Shown piece by piece: positions 43,980 through 53,509 of a DNA stretch of 64,000 nucleotides. A program made the position numbers and the translations under genes. Under the pieces are notes generated by a model. The model was given only the letters and a program-made list of their open reading frames with translations, did not search any database and was not told the origin of the DNA. Position 1 is the first letter of the stretch. Each line of letters opens with the position of its first letter. The DNA lies in contig JAIXWI010000022.1 in assembly GCA_027491355.1 (NCBI GenBank), positions 1-64,000 on the forward strand, given 5' to 3'. The DNA is from Bacteroidota bacterium (lineage in GTDB: Bacteria; Bacteroidota; Bacteroidia; UKL13-3).

Positions 43980-44477
43980 TTACTCTACGTATACACTTAT
44001 TTTTCCAGCTCTACATTGTACATTGATATGCTCTTGCAGGGTTGTACTCAAAGATGTACCGATAAAATCAGCACGAATTGGAAAATGCTTATAGCTTCTA
44101 TCTACTAAAACAGCCACTTGAATTTGGTTGAACCCTTTGTTCAAACATACAGACAAAGCGTTCATCATGGTTCTCCCGGAATTCAAAACATCGTCAACAA
44201 TAACCAATGCGTTGTTTGTGTTGGGTTTCAAGGTACCATTTATATGGGTAGTTTCCATTTTAGGATTGGATTTATCTAGTTGAATACCTGCTCTCGTGAT
44301 GCGTTGAGTGGTAATAGCTTGTAATTCAATTTCTAGGATGTCTGCAAGAGCTTTCCCCTGACCTTCAATGTGCACCAAACAAATTTCTTTTGATTTACTA
44401 TTGGATTCAACAATTTGGTAAGCAATCCTTTTTAGAATTGGAGCAACTTGCTGGTGTGTAAGTATTTGAACTTTCAT
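43980..44477 (-). CDS. PyrR-like phosphoribosyltransferase
   Basis: 165-residue type I PRTase-fold protein. The PRPP-binding motif LVIVDDVLNSGRTMMNAL lies near 92-109. The C-terminal VLVDRSYKHFPIRADFIGTSLST resembles the PyrR signature. In Firmicutes PyrR regulates pyr mRNA and has uracil phosphoribosyltransferase activity; no pyr genes are nearby here, so it may be a general nucleobase PRTase. Confidence 0.83.
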   Translation of the reverse strand: MKVQILTHQQVAPILKRIAYQIVESNSKSKEICLVHIEGQGKALADILEIELQAITTQRITRAGIQLDKSNPKMETTHINGTLKPNTNNALVIVDDVLNSGRTMMNALSVCLNKGFNQIQVAVLVDRSYKHFPIRADFIGTSLSTTLQEHINVQCRAGKISVYVE

Positions 44478-44600
44478 GGAACCAAAATTAACCGATTTGA
44501 GAATAATTTCATTTAAAATTCAAAAACAAAGCTTCAAAAATACCGCTCAAGTATTATTTTTGTTGGCAAAGGCAGAATTAAAAATATTTGTCTAAAAAAT

Positions 44601-44631
44601 TTTGATTTTGAACATTTTAAACATATTTTTG
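44601..44631 (+). promoter_or_regulatory. Promoter for ribosomal protein L31
   Basis: TTTG (44601-44604), exactly 19 nt, then TATTTTTG (44624-44631): a perfect Bacteroidota promoter. It predicts a leader of about 80 nt. Confidence 0.75.
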
Positions 44632-44638
44632 CCCTCCA

Positions 44639-44684
44639 ATTTGTTAGATTAAGACACTTAAAAATGTACCACAGGCTAACAAAT
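44639..44684 (+). promoter_or_regulatory. Possible L31 mRNA leader hairpin
   Basis: In the predicted 5' leader of rpmE2, ATTTGTTAG (44639-44647) pairs perfectly with CTAACAAAT (44676-44684) around 28 nt. It begins at or just after the predicted transcription start and ends about 30 nt before the start codon. Leader elements for autogenous control of L31 are known in other phyla; this one is inferred from pairing only. Confidence 0.35.
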
Positions 44685-44716
44685 ACAGAATTTTAAAAGT
44701 ATAAAATAGAAGGAAT

Positions 44717-44965
44717 ATGAAAGAAGGAATCCACCCGAAAACCTATAGAAAAGTGGTTTTTAAAGACATGTCAAACGAATACATGTTCATGTGTCACAGT
44801 ACTGTTGATACCAAAGAGACAATTAAATGGGAAGATGGATCAGAGTATCCATTGTACAAATTAGATATTTCACACAAATCGCATCCATTTTTTACCGGCC
44901 AAAATATGTTCATTGATACAGCAGGTAGAATTGACAAATTCAAAAAGCGTTACGCGAAAAAGTAA
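44717..44965 (+). CDS. rpmE2: Ribosomal protein bL31, type B (zinc-free)
   Basis: 82-residue large-subunit protein. It begins [18 protein letters not shown] and contains [26 protein letters not shown] and a basic [10 protein letters not shown] tail. The zinc-binding CxxC of type A L31 is absent, and the type B insertion is present. It has its own strong promoter, a leader with possible structure, and a terminator 17 nt after the stop. Confidence 0.96.
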   Translation: MKEGIHPKTYRKVVFKDMSNEYMFMCHSTVDTKETIKWEDGSEYPLYKLDISHKSHPFFTGQNMFIDTAGRIDKFKKRYAKK

Positions 44966-44982
44966 TTTGAAATCGTATATTG

Positions 44983-45016
44983 TAAAGCCTTCCAAATTGG
45001 AAGGCTTTATTTTTTT
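44983..45016 (+). terminator. Intrinsic terminator after rpmE2
   Basis: Perfect 13-bp stem, TAAAGCCTTCCAA (44983-44995) with TTGGAAGGCTTTA (44997-45009), followed by a T-run on the plus strand. Confidence 0.85.
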
Positions 45017-45033
45017 ATCAAATTTGAGGCCGC

Positions 45034-46236
45034 ATGAATTGTATTTTATTTGACCCTGAAAAAGAGAGGAAACAGCTACAACCATTTACACTTACCAGAC
45101 CTATAGCAGGTATTAGAATAGGCATTTTAACAATTCAAGAGAAATGGACTAAGTACCTCAATGGCGCAAACTGTTCTTATTTAACACAAGATTACCTTCA
45201 AGAAAAATATCCAAGTAAAATAGATACTGTTAATTTTTATATCAATGGAAGTATCTGCCCAGACCATAGCCTTGCCAAAGAAATCCAAACATTGCAAAAC
45301 AAACAAGCTTTGTATGCCAATAATGTTTTGCTTGCAGTTCGTATAGATGGAACTGAATTTGTTTTCAAGGAACAATCTGAGGGGTATTTGCCATTAAAAA
45401 GCAATACAAACACTTTTAATCAAATTCAATTTCCTCAAGACATCTTTAGTTTGAACGCTGTTGAAATTGAAAAAGATTTTGACTTATTAACTGCAGGAAG
45501 AACATCAGCTCCCATACCAGCAGGCAATCAGGTACTCAATCCAAACAGAATTTTTATAGAAGAGGGAGCAACAGTATTGTTCTCTGTATTAAACGCATCG
45601 AATGGGGCAATATACATTGGTAAAGATGCTGAAATAATGGAGGGTTGTAAAGTAAGAGGACCTTTTGCTATTTGTGAGCATGCAGGTTTAAAAATGGATG
45701 CTAAGATATATGGCGGTACTACCATAGGGCCTCATTGCAAAGTTGGTGGTGAGGTTAACAACAGTGTCTTTTTCAGTTACAGTAATAAAGGACATGATGG
45801 TTTTGTAGGAAATTCAGTCATTGGAGAATGGGTGAATATGGGTGCTGATACCAACAATAGTAACCTCAAAAACACCTACGATGAGGTAAAATTATGGAGC
45901 TATACTGAAAAGAGATTCATCAAAACAGGTCTTACCTTTTGTGGGCTAATGATGGCAGATCATGCCAAATGTGGCATCAATACCATGTTCAACACAGGAA
46001 CAGTTGTTGGCGTTGGAGCCAATGTTTTTGGAACAGGATTTCCAAGAAACTTCATTCCAGATTTTAGTTGGGGTGGCGCACAAGGATTTGAAACATTTAT
46101 CGTTTCAAAATTCTTCAAAACTGCAGAAGCCATGTGTAAAAGAAGAAACATTGAATTTGGAATAATTGATAAAAAAATCATAGAAAAAGTTTTTGAACTG
46201 ACAGCTGAAAATCGTTTTTGGGAGAACAATAAATAA
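45034..46236 (+). CDS. GlmU-like sugar nucleotidyltransferase family protein
   Basis: 400 residues. An N-terminal region distantly like nucleotidyltransferases (ILFDPEKERKQLQPFTLTRPIAGIRIGIL) is followed by a left-handed beta-helix of hexapeptide repeats (about 170-370, with IYIGKDAEIMEG, GGTTIGPHCKVGGEV, GEWVNMGADTNNSNLKN). This is the Bacteroidota alternative GlmU-like family; the canonical GxGTRM nucleotide loop is absent, so UDP-GlcNAc synthesis is suspected but not shown. tpiA starts 4 nt later in the same operon. Confidence 0.86.
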   Translation: MNCILFDPEKERKQLQPFTLTRPIAGIRIGILTIQEKWTKYLNGANCSYLTQDYLQEKYPSKIDTVNFYINGSICPDHSLAKEIQTLQNKQALYANNVLLAVRIDGTEFVFKEQSEGYLPLKSNTNTFNQIQFPQDIFSLNAVEIEKDFDLLTAGRTSAPIPAGNQVLNPNRIFIEEGATVLFSVLNASNGAIYIGKDAEIMEGCKVRGPFAICEHAGLKMDAKIYGGTTIGPHCKVGGEVNNSVFFSYSNKGHDGFVGNSVIGEWVNMGADTNNSNLKNTYDEVKLWSYTEKRFIKTGLTFCGLMMADHAKCGINTMFNTGTVVGVGANVFGTGFPRNFIPDFSWGGAQGFETFIVSKFFKTAEAMCKRRNIEFGIIDKKIIEKVFELTAENRFWENNK

Positions 46237-46240
46237 ATTT

Positions 46241-47008
46241 ATGAGAAAGAAAATAATTGCAGGAAACTGGAAAATGAACAAAAATTTAGAGGATGGGCTT
46301 GCTTTGGTTTCAGAGGCCTCTAATATGATTAAAGATGAATACAATGGCAATGCTATAGTGGTATTTATACCTCCATACATACATTTAAATGCTGTTTCTA
46401 AAATGTTGGCAGCTTATCCAAATCAATTTACTGGAGCTCAAAATTGTAGCAACCACGAGAGCGGAGCCTACACAGGAGAAATCAGTGCAAGTATGATTGG
46501 TAGTTGTGGGGCTAATTATGTCATTATTGGACATAGCGAAAGAAGACAGTACTTTAATGAACATAACCAATGGCTTGCTCAGAAAATTGATACCTGTTTA
46601 AAAAATAAGCTGTTGCCTATTTACTGCTGCGGTGAGACCTTAGAAGAACGTGAAACCGAAAAACATTTTCATGTGATAGCATCTCAAATCAAAGAAGGGC
46701 TATTTCATCTAAATGCCTCTGAAATACTCAATATCACCGTTGCTTATGAACCAGTTTGGGCAATTGGTACTGGTAAAACTGCAAGCACCGATCAAGCACA
46801 AGAAATACATGCATTCATTAGAGGATTGATTGCATCAAATTACAGCCCAGAAATTGCTGATCAAATAACCATCCAATATGGAGGAAGCGTAAAGCCCGAG
46901 AATGCGGCTGAACTATTTGCAGCTCCAGACATAGATGGCGCGTTAATTGGTGGTGCTGCATTACAAAGCAGAAGCTTTACAGACATTGTAAAAGCCATGA
47001 CTCTTTAA
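46241..47008 (+). CDS. tpiA: Triosephosphate isomerase
   Basis: Interconverts dihydroxyacetone phosphate and glyceraldehyde-3-phosphate. 255 residues. Catalytic Lys in AGNWKMN (about 11), electrophile His in IIGHSERRQYF (about 97), base Glu in VAYEPVWAIGTGK (about 170), and the phosphate loop IQYGGSVKPEN. Complete. Confidence 0.97.
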   Translation: MRKKIIAGNWKMNKNLEDGLALVSEASNMIKDEYNGNAIVVFIPPYIHLNAVSKMLAAYPNQFTGAQNCSNHESGAYTGEISASMIGSCGANYVIIGHSERRQYFNEHNQWLAQKIDTCLKNKLLPIYCCGETLEERETEKHFHVIASQIKEGLFHLNASEILNITVAYEPVWAIGTGKTASTDQAQEIHAFIRGLIASNYSPEIADQITIQYGGSVKPENAAELFAAPDIDGALIGGAALQSRSFTDIVKAMTL

Positions 47009-47032
47009 AGCTAAGATCTAAAAATTCGTTTC

Positions 47033-50000
47033 ATGATTCGACATTTATTTGCACTTTGTATCTGCATTTTTACATGCTTTTGTACAAACTTTGTTTATGC
47101 ACAAAGACCCAATAGTTTTTCTGTGAACCCAGGGGTTTTTCCTGAAGAACTGGATAAATTTCTTCAGAGTACAGGGAGGAGTGACATTCAAAACATTGCG
47201 GATGATTTCAATGCAAATTACATGCAAGGTAAATTCAGTACTGCTCAGAAAAATCAAATCATTAAACTGAGCAATGAAATGCTGCAGAGTAACTGTCAAA
47301 TAGCTCATGAATTTGAATTTTACTTGCAAACTATCAATGCGCTAGTTCAAGCTAATTTACTGGTAAAATTTGATGCATGGCATAAAACATTGTCTGCATC
47401 TCTTAAAAAATCAAAAGATGATTTCGAGCAATTTTTATTGGTTTCTAAAAACATATTTGTAGAGCAAAAAATATTACAATTAGGTGGGTATAATTGGGTC
47501 AGTAGTTCTTCAGATGTTGAATTGCTAACAGATGGGGAGCCTCATTTCTACTTCAAAAATTTAAACCTTTATTGTTTTACCCCTGGTGACACTGTAGAAA
47601 TTTATCAAACCAGTGGTAAATTTTATCCAGCCAAGAAGCTATGGATAGGTAAAGGTGGACGAATAGATTGGTCGAGGGTTGGTTTGGATACCACAAAAGT
47701 TTTTGCTGTAATTAAAAAATACCAAATTCTATTGAATGACGGTTTAATTGTGGCTGATTCAAGTTTATTAACCAATAAGTTTCTACAAGACAAACCTTTG
47801 TTAGGTAAAGTCATAGAAAAACCTTTGGGTAAATCACAAGGAGATAAGTCTATTTATCCTCAATTTGAAGGCTATTTCAATGAATTTACTGGTGTCAATT
47901 ACGGTAAAGGTAAATTCAAAGGTGGCTTTGGGATGCGTGGAGCAATGGTTATTGGAAAAGGAAATGATACGCGCAAAGCAGAACTATGGTTCTCCTACAA
48001 AAACAAACCCTTTTTAAGGGTTCAATCCCCAGATTTTTTTGTAAAAGAAAATAAAATATCGGTTGAAAAGGCAGAGGTGACATTGTTTTTAGGCAATGAC
48101 TCAATTTATCACCCACAGTTGAGTTTCAACTATTTAATGGACAAAGATAAAATTTCGTTTTACAGAGACAGTAAAATTGGAATCTCTGCTGCTCCGTTTA
48201 TAGACTCCTATCATAACATTGAGTTTTGGGTAGATGAGATAAAGTGGGATGTAAACAGTCCGAAAATAGACATAGACAATATATCTGGAGATGTGCCTGC
48301 AATGTTCCAATCGCTGAATTTTTTTAGAGATGTTCAATATGAAAAAATTGGGGGTATGTTGAATTACAACCCACTGCAGCGTATCAAACAATTTACTGAG
48401 GAGTTCAATACCAATTCGTTCAGTTTAGAATTTTATGCGAGTAAATTCAAAAGCAATGTCAGTGAATTGCGCATTCAAATGATTGATTTAAATGACAAAG
48501 GATTTATCAAGTTTGATGGGCCTAAAAACATGGTTTATGTTAAGCGTAAACTCATTGATTTTGTAAACGCACACAATGGAAGAACCGACTATGATGCAAT
48601 TGCATTCAAGTCAATTATAAGTTCCATACCTAATGGTTATATCAGCCTTGAGAACAATGATTTGGTTGTACAAGGGGTTCCTAAATTCAACTTCAGCGAT
48701 TCTCAAAATGTTTACATCATTCCAAAAGAACAAATCATAACAGTTAAAAAAGACAGGGGTATGAGCTTTTCTGGCAAACTCAGAGCTGGTAAAGCTGATT
48801 TTTATGGAAATAACTTTGTATTCGATTATGCCCCTTTTAAAATCAGACTCAACAATATTGATTCTTTGAAATTTTTATTCGAAGATGATTCATTGGGTAA
48901 ACTGGTTCATGTTAGAAGTGTTTTACAAAACATATATGGAACACTTGAAATTGACCATCCATACAATAAATCAGGAAGAAGACATATTGCCAAATATCCA
49001 ATTTTTACCTCTGAAGTTGGTTCCAAAGTATTTTATGATTACCCGAGCACTCAAAAGGGTGTTTACGACAGGAATAGGTTTTATTTTGCCGTAGACCCTT
49101 TTGTATTGGACAGTTTGAGTGACTTAAACTTATACTCTTTAGCACTCCAAGGCACCTTTGTATCTGGAGGCATATTACCTGATATGCGCCATGAAATATA
49201 TTTGCAAAAAGACCAATCACTCGGGTTCTATATACCTATTGATTCCAGTTATAAATACAGTTTGTATGGAGGAAAAGGAACGGCCATTCAAGATTTGAGC
49301 TTGAGTAATGATGGTTTAATTGGATCAGGAATGATCAGTTACTTAGCATCTAGAAGTTACTCGAAGAGATTTGTGTACTTGTTAGATTCTATGAACTCCA
49401 GTTCTTACTTTTTTGAAAACGACAGAACTTCTTTGTTTCCGACTATCATCAGGTCTCCGGACGTATACAACCATTGGATTCCATACCAAGATACCATGTT
49501 TATTAGCAATGATGGTGACCCCCTAAAAATTGCATATGATGGTGCAAAATTATATGGTACAATTATTTTGACTCCTCATGCCATGAATGCCAAAGGCAGG
49601 ATGGAAATTGAAGGTGGTGAATTGATTGCTGATATTTTTGAATTGAAACCTGTAGAAGTACTTTCTAACGAAGCCATATTCAGACAGCGAAATCCGAGAG
49701 ATACCACTCAGATAGCATTTGTTACAACACCAGTTAAAGCCTATGTAAACTTAGACCTAAAATTTGCAGAATTCACTTACAGAAATTTCCCTGCAATCAA
49801 CAACACATTCTACTTAAATCAATACAAAGGTTCTTTTGAGAAACTACATTGGGAGATGATCCCAAAAACACTCACATTCACTGGACCAATAAATGCCAAT
49901 AGCATTCGTAACGGTAGTTATTTAATTTCAACTAGAGCAAGTCAGGATTCCTTAATTTTTTCATGTGCCACCAATTTCATGACACTTGAAGATTATACGA

Positions 50001-51421
50001 TGACCTGTAGAGGCATTCCTCATATTTTAATTGCGGATTCAAAAGTAGTTCCAGATAGTGGCAAAGCTGTAATTAGAGAACAAGCGGAAATGGACATGCT
50101 CTTAAATGCTAAAATAACTGCAGATACCATTACCCAATACCACAAAATAGATAAAGTAACCATTAAAATTAATGGAAAACTAGATTGTAGAGGCGCAGGC
50201 AATTACTCTTATTTTGATAAGAATAAAAAAGAACAGAAGTTTTACCTGGATCAGATTTATGTAGCTGAAAGACGTTACTTAGAGGGAAAAACTTTGATTC
50301 CAGATTCTATTAATTTTATGGTAGGACCTAAAATTGGATTCAGAGGAAATGCTATTTTAAAAAGTTTTAACAAGAACCTTGAATACAATGGTTTTTTCAA
50401 AGCTATTCACCAAATGCCTTTACCAAGAACTGACTGGTTCAGAGCAGCATCTGTTATCAATCCAGATTCAATTTACATTCCACTTACACCCCCAATAACA
50501 AATTTAAACAGACAAACCCTGTCAACAGGTTTTTTTGTTTCAAATGACTCCACACACGTTTACAGCAGTTTCTTTTCTAGAAAAAGAAATACCACAGACC
50601 AAGAATTGTTAAAATGTGAGGGTACATTTACTTATTTTGAGCAATTAGATGAATTCAGAATTGGGAGTCTAGGAAAAATTTATGGGCTTGAAAAAAGAGG
50701 CAATTTCTTTGCTATGAGCGAACAAAAACAAATTGCATACGGTGATGGCAAATTTAATTTTGGAATGGAAACCCAAGGCTTCTCCCTTAAAGCAGGCGGT
50801 TATGCAAGTTTAAATTTAGCGGATACCACATTTGCTATGAAATTGAGCATGGTCATTGACATGCTCTTACCTCAACAAGCAATTAAACTAATGTCCGATT
50901 CACTCGTTGAACAAACTGCAGGTGATGCAAGCAACTATTTTGACAACAGAGTGCTCAAATACAGCATTCCAAATTTGGTAGAAGAAAAAACATTCAAAAA
51001 ATTAGATGACAACCTGGAAGATGAATTATCTGGTAAAAACTTAGAAGAGCTGCATAAAACATTTTTTATAACTGATTTGCCTTTGACATGGGAAACAAGT
51101 AAAAGAGCCTTTGTTAACAATGGAGAAATTGGCCTCAAGAGCATAGATAAATTTCCTATTGAAAGACGCATCAAAGCGCGTTTCGAACTAGTAAAGAAAA
51201 GAGGTGGTGACGAGTTAACCTTTTATATACAACCACCACAAGGCAGTTGGTACTACTTTAAATACCAAAGAGGACTGATGACTGTTCTCAGCTCTGATAT
51301 ATTGTTTAACGATGTCATCAAAAACAATGTTGATAAAATTTCAAAGGAGAAAGAAGATTACAAGCTTAAACTTGGAAACATTTCTGATAGAAACAAATAC
51401 GTTAGAGGATTAAAAAAATAA
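47033..51421 (+). CDS. Unrecognised 1462-residue exported protein
   Basis: A signal peptide (1-24, ending NFVYAQ) is followed by about 1440 residues with no domain I can name. The N-terminal 200 residues are partly helical; the remainder is rich in short beta-strands with repeated ‘FxGxLxAGxxxFYGxxFxFDYxxF’ and ‘KLYGxIxLTPHxMNAxGxMEIEGG’ type segments. That suggests a long beta-solenoid or AsmA/OstA-like scaffold on the periplasmic or outer-membrane side. It ends in a charged, helical tail. The stop overlaps the plsY ATG by 1 nt, so it is coupled to phospholipid synthesis in expression. An envelope-lipid role is inference. Confidence 0.85.
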   Translation: MIRHLFALCICIFTCFCTNFVYAQRPNSFSVNPGVFPEELDKFLQSTGRSDIQNIADDFNANYMQGKFSTAQKNQIIKLSNEMLQSNCQIAHEFEFYLQTINALVQANLLVKFDAWHKTLSASLKKSKDDFEQFLLVSKNIFVEQKILQLGGYNWVSSSSDVELLTDGEPHFYFKNLNLYCFTPGDTVEIYQTSGKFYPAKKLWIGKGGRIDWSRVGLDTTKVFAVIKKYQILLNDGLIVADSSLLTNKFLQDKPLLGKVIEKPLGKSQGDKSIYPQFEGYFNEFTGVNYGKGKFKGGFGMRGAMVIGKGNDTRKAELWFSYKNKPFLRVQSPDFFVKENKISVEKAEVTLFLGNDSIYHPQLSFNYLMDKDKISFYRDSKIGISAAPFIDSYHNIEFWVDEIKWDVNSPKIDIDNISGDVPAMFQSLNFFRDVQYEKIGGMLNYNPLQRIKQFTEEFNTNSFSLEFYASKFKSNVSELRIQMIDLNDKGFIKFDGPKNMVYVKRKLIDFVNAHNGRTDYDAIAFKSIISSIPNGYISLENNDLVVQGVPKFNFSDSQNVYIIPKEQIITVKKDRGMSFSGKLRAGKADFYGNNFVFDYAPFKIRLNNIDSLKFLFEDDSLGKLVHVRSVLQNIYGTLEIDHPYNKSGRRHIAKYPIFTSEVGSKVFYDYPSTQKGVYDRNRFYFAVDPFVLDSLSDLNLYSLALQGTFVSGGILPDMRHEIYLQKDQSLGFYIPIDSSYKYSLYGGKGTAIQDLSLSNDGLIGSGMISYLASRSYSKRFVYLLDSMNSSSYFFENDRTSLFPTIIRSPDVYNHWIPYQDTMFISNDGDPLKIAYDGAKLYGTIILTPHAMNAKGRMEIEGGELIADIFELKPVEVLSNEAIFRQRNPRDTTQIAFVTTPVKAYVNLDLKFAEFTYRNFPAINNTFYLNQYKGSFEKLHWEMIPKTLTFTGPINANSIRNGSYLISTRASQDSLIFSCATNFMTLEDYTMTCRGIPHILIADSKVVPDSGKAVIREQAEMDMLLNAKITADTITQYHKIDKVTIKINGKLDCRGAGNYSYFDKNKKEQKFYLDQIYVAERRYLEGKTLIPDSINFMVGPKIGFRGNAILKSFNKNLEYNGFFKAIHQMPLPRTDWFRAASVINPDSIYIPLTPPITNLNRQTLSTGFFVSNDSTHVYSSFFSRKRNTTDQELLKCEGTFTYFEQLDEFRIGSLGKIYGLEKRGNFFAMSEQKQIAYGDGKFNFGMETQGFSLKAGGYASLNLADTTFAMKLSMVIDMLLPQQAIKLMSDSLVEQTAGDASNYFDNRVLKYSIPNLVEEKTFKKLDDNLEDELSGKNLEELHKTFFITDLPLTWETSKRAFVNNGEIGLKSIDKFPIERRIKARFELVKKRGGDELTFYIQPPQGSWYYFKYQRGLMTVLSSDILFNDVIKNNVDKISKEKEDYKLKLGNISDRNKYVRGLKK

Positions 51422-52047
51422 TGCTTATGACCTACTTAATTATTGGCTGTATTGTTGCATACTTAATGGGTTCCATTCCGTTTTCTGTTTGGATAGGGAA
51501 AACTATTTATGGAATAGATGTTAGAGAACATGGTAGCGGAAATGCAGGAGCTACCAACACCCTAAGAGTGCTCGGAAAAAAAACCGGTTTTGCAGTGTTA
51601 TTTTTGGATAGTCTAAAAGGTTATTTGGCAGCAAATGTTGCCATGGTATTGCCACTCGGTAACAATACTCCCCTATTAAATTTTCAAATGTTATTTGGCA
51701 TGATGGCTGTTGTTGGTCATATATATCCTGTTTTTGCAAATTTTAAGGGAGGAAAAGGCATTGCAACATTGTTAGGCTTGGTCATTGCTTTGAGTTGGAA
51801 AGTATCATTAGTTTGTATGCTTACCTTTGTATTGATTGTTTGGTTAACTAAATACATATCTGTTGGCTCTATGCTAACTTGTATTTTAAGCCCTTTGTAT
51901 GTGTTTGTTATTCATGGAAACGAAATGCTTTTTATTTATTTTTGTGTAGGTATTGCAATCATGGTTATTTACACGCACAGAAGTAACCTCAAAAGGTTAT
52001 CAAGTGGTACTGAAAATAAATTTACATTCAAGCCAAAAACAACTTAA
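51421..52047 (+). CDS. plsY: Glycerol-3-phosphate acyltransferase PlsY
   Basis: Transfers acyl groups from acyl phosphate to glycerol-3-phosphate in the inner membrane. 208 residues with five membrane helices. The three conserved loops are clear: GSIPFSVWIGK, HGSGNAGATNTLR and FKGGKGIATLLG. A second ATG at 51427 is possible; the first overlaps the preceding stop. Confidence 0.95.
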   Translation: MLMTYLIIGCIVAYLMGSIPFSVWIGKTIYGIDVREHGSGNAGATNTLRVLGKKTGFAVLFLDSLKGYLAANVAMVLPLGNNTPLLNFQMLFGMMAVVGHIYPVFANFKGGKGIATLLGLVIALSWKVSLVCMLTFVLIVWLTKYISVGSMLTCILSPLYVFVIHGNEMLFIYFCVGIAIMVIYTHRSNLKRLSSGTENKFTFKPKTT

Positions 52048-52053
52048 CTGAAA

Positions 52054-52356
52054 ATGACAACTTTGAATCCAATATTTCTGAATGGCACCCAAGAGGAGTT
52101 GTTAACTGAAATTGAAGTCATAGACGAAATTTCAGACGAAACAAAAGTGATTTTATTGAATGATGACATCAACACTTTTGATTGGGTTATTGAGTGTTTA
52201 GTAGAAATCTGCGAACACGATTATTTACAAGCAGAACAATGTGCTTTGCTTGTACATTACAAAGGGAAAGCAACAGTTAAAACCGGAGAAAAAGAAAAAA
52301 TGAAAGCAATTTGCCAAGCACTTTGCGATAGTCAATTATCTGCAATCATAGCGTAA
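52054..52356 (+). CDS. clpS: ClpS-like adaptor of the Clp protease
   Basis: 100-residue adaptor that hands N-degron substrates to ClpA/ClpC. The core TKVILLNDDINTFDWVIECLVEI holds the conserved Asn-Asp-Asp, and HYKGKATVKTGEKEKMKAICQAL follows the family pattern. It sits 6 nt after plsY and 1 nt before the CoA-transferase gene. Confidence 0.9.
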   Translation: MTTLNPIFLNGTQEELLTEIEVIDEISDETKVILLNDDINTFDWVIECLVEICEHDYLQAEQCALLVHYKGKATVKTGEKEKMKAICQALCDSQLSAIIA

Positions 52357-52357
52357 T

Positions 52358-53056
52358 ATGTTAAACAAAGTAGTAGCTAATGCCCAAGAGGCCATCAAAG
52401 ATATTCAAAACAATGCTGTCATCCTTTTGGGGGGATTTGGCTTATGTGGAATTCCTGAAAATTGTATAGATGCATTGGTTGAAAGCGGTGTAAAAAATTT
52501 AACCTGTATTTCAAACAATGCTGGAGTAGATGATTTTGGAATTGGCTTGTTATTAAAGACAAGACAAGTAAAAAAAATGATTTCATCCTATGTAGGTGAA
52601 AATGCTGAATTTGAAAGGCAATTACTGAGTGGCGAATTAGAGGTAGAATTGATTCCACAAGGAACATTAGCTACAAGGTGCATGGCTGCTGGTTACGGTA
52701 TGCCTGCAATATACACTCCTGCTGGTGTAGGCACCGAAGTTGCAATTGGAAAAGAAACACGTGAATTCAATGGCAAAACCTATTTATTAGAGCATGCATT
52801 TGATGCAGACTATGCCATTGTAAAAGCATGGAAAGGAGACAAACATGGCAACTTGATATTCAGAGCAACCTCTAGAAATTTTAATCCACTCATGGCCATG
52901 GCTGGAAAAATTACCATTGCAGAAGTTGAAGAATTGGTTGAACCAGGAATGCTTGATCCAGATCAAATACACACTCCAGGTATCTATGTCAACAAAATAT
53001 TCAAAGGTCAAGATTATCAAAAAAGAATAGAACAAGTGACTACTAGACAAAATTAA
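52358..53056 (+). CDS. scoA: 3-oxoacid CoA-transferase subunit A
   Basis: A subunit of a heterodimeric CoA-transferase (succinyl-CoA:acetoacetate type). 232 residues. The GGFGLCGIPENCI signature lies near 25-37, followed by NNAGVDDFGIG, TPAGVGTE and GNLIFRAT. The catalytic Glu is on subunit B, which normally follows directly but is absent here; a palindromic terminator comes instead. Either subunit B is elsewhere in the genome or the enzyme is not assembled from this locus. Confidence 0.92.
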   Translation: MLNKVVANAQEAIKDIQNNAVILLGGFGLCGIPENCIDALVESGVKNLTCISNNAGVDDFGIGLLLKTRQVKKMISSYVGENAEFERQLLSGELEVELIPQGTLATRCMAAGYGMPAIYTPAGVGTEVAIGKETREFNGKTYLLEHAFDADYAIVKAWKGDKHGNLIFRATSRNFNPLMAMAGKITIAEVEELVEPGMLDPDQIHTPGIYVNKIFKGQDYQKRIEQVTTRQN

Positions 53057-53084
53057 ACCTAGGTTTATAAACCTAGGTTTAATT
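53051..53084. terminator. Perfect 34-bp palindrome after scoA
   Basis: The sequence from 53051 to 53084 is its own reverse complement with no spacer. It is built from two copies of AAACCTAGGTTT and overlaps the scoA stop codon. It acts as a likely terminator. Confidence 0.7.
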
Positions 53085-53509
53085 GTCTGTATGAACAGGA
53101 TATTCAATATCTAAATCAGATCCTGGTGAAGGCAGTTCATTTTGAGAAATGCCATCTTAGTGACTCAAATTATTTTACATGTTTCCTTTTAGCTCGAGTT
53201 AACTGCTATCAAAAGGTAAAACATTAACAAATCCCTCAAACCAAGTGGCATGAATTGTATGTCCGTATCTATCATAATAACCAGAACTTCTTTTGAAAGC
53301 TTGCCCTCAGGAAGGTAAAAAACAATGTACTGCCTTTACTTTTAAAATTTCATTTTGAGAGGCTGTCAATCTGTAAAACCAATTCATTTAACATGACATC
53401 ATTGGTATAGTGCGTACAAAATGAAATTGTTTTAAAAAAGCGTAAACAGTTTGAGTGATTAAAATTGAAAGAAATGCAGGTTTTTTTTACAACCATTCTT
53501 CACCCATTC
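53085..53509. other. Gap without an intact gene
   Basis: 425 bp between scoA and the His-rich lipoprotein gene. It holds only the possible decayed minus-strand reading frame described separately. No promoter, RNA gene or repeat was recognised. Confidence 0.5.
53199..53465 (-). pseudogene. Possible decayed reading frame with two internal stops
   Basis: On the minus strand one frame stays protein-like through two in-frame stops: (TQTVYAFLKQFHFVRTIPMM..., stop), MNWFYRLTASQNEILKVKAV..., stop, GQAFKRSSGYYDRYGHTIH, ATWFEGFVNVLPFDSS and a TAA at 53199-53201. The last segment has amino-acid composition unlike random AT-rich DNA. I do not recognise the family. Confidence 0.3.
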
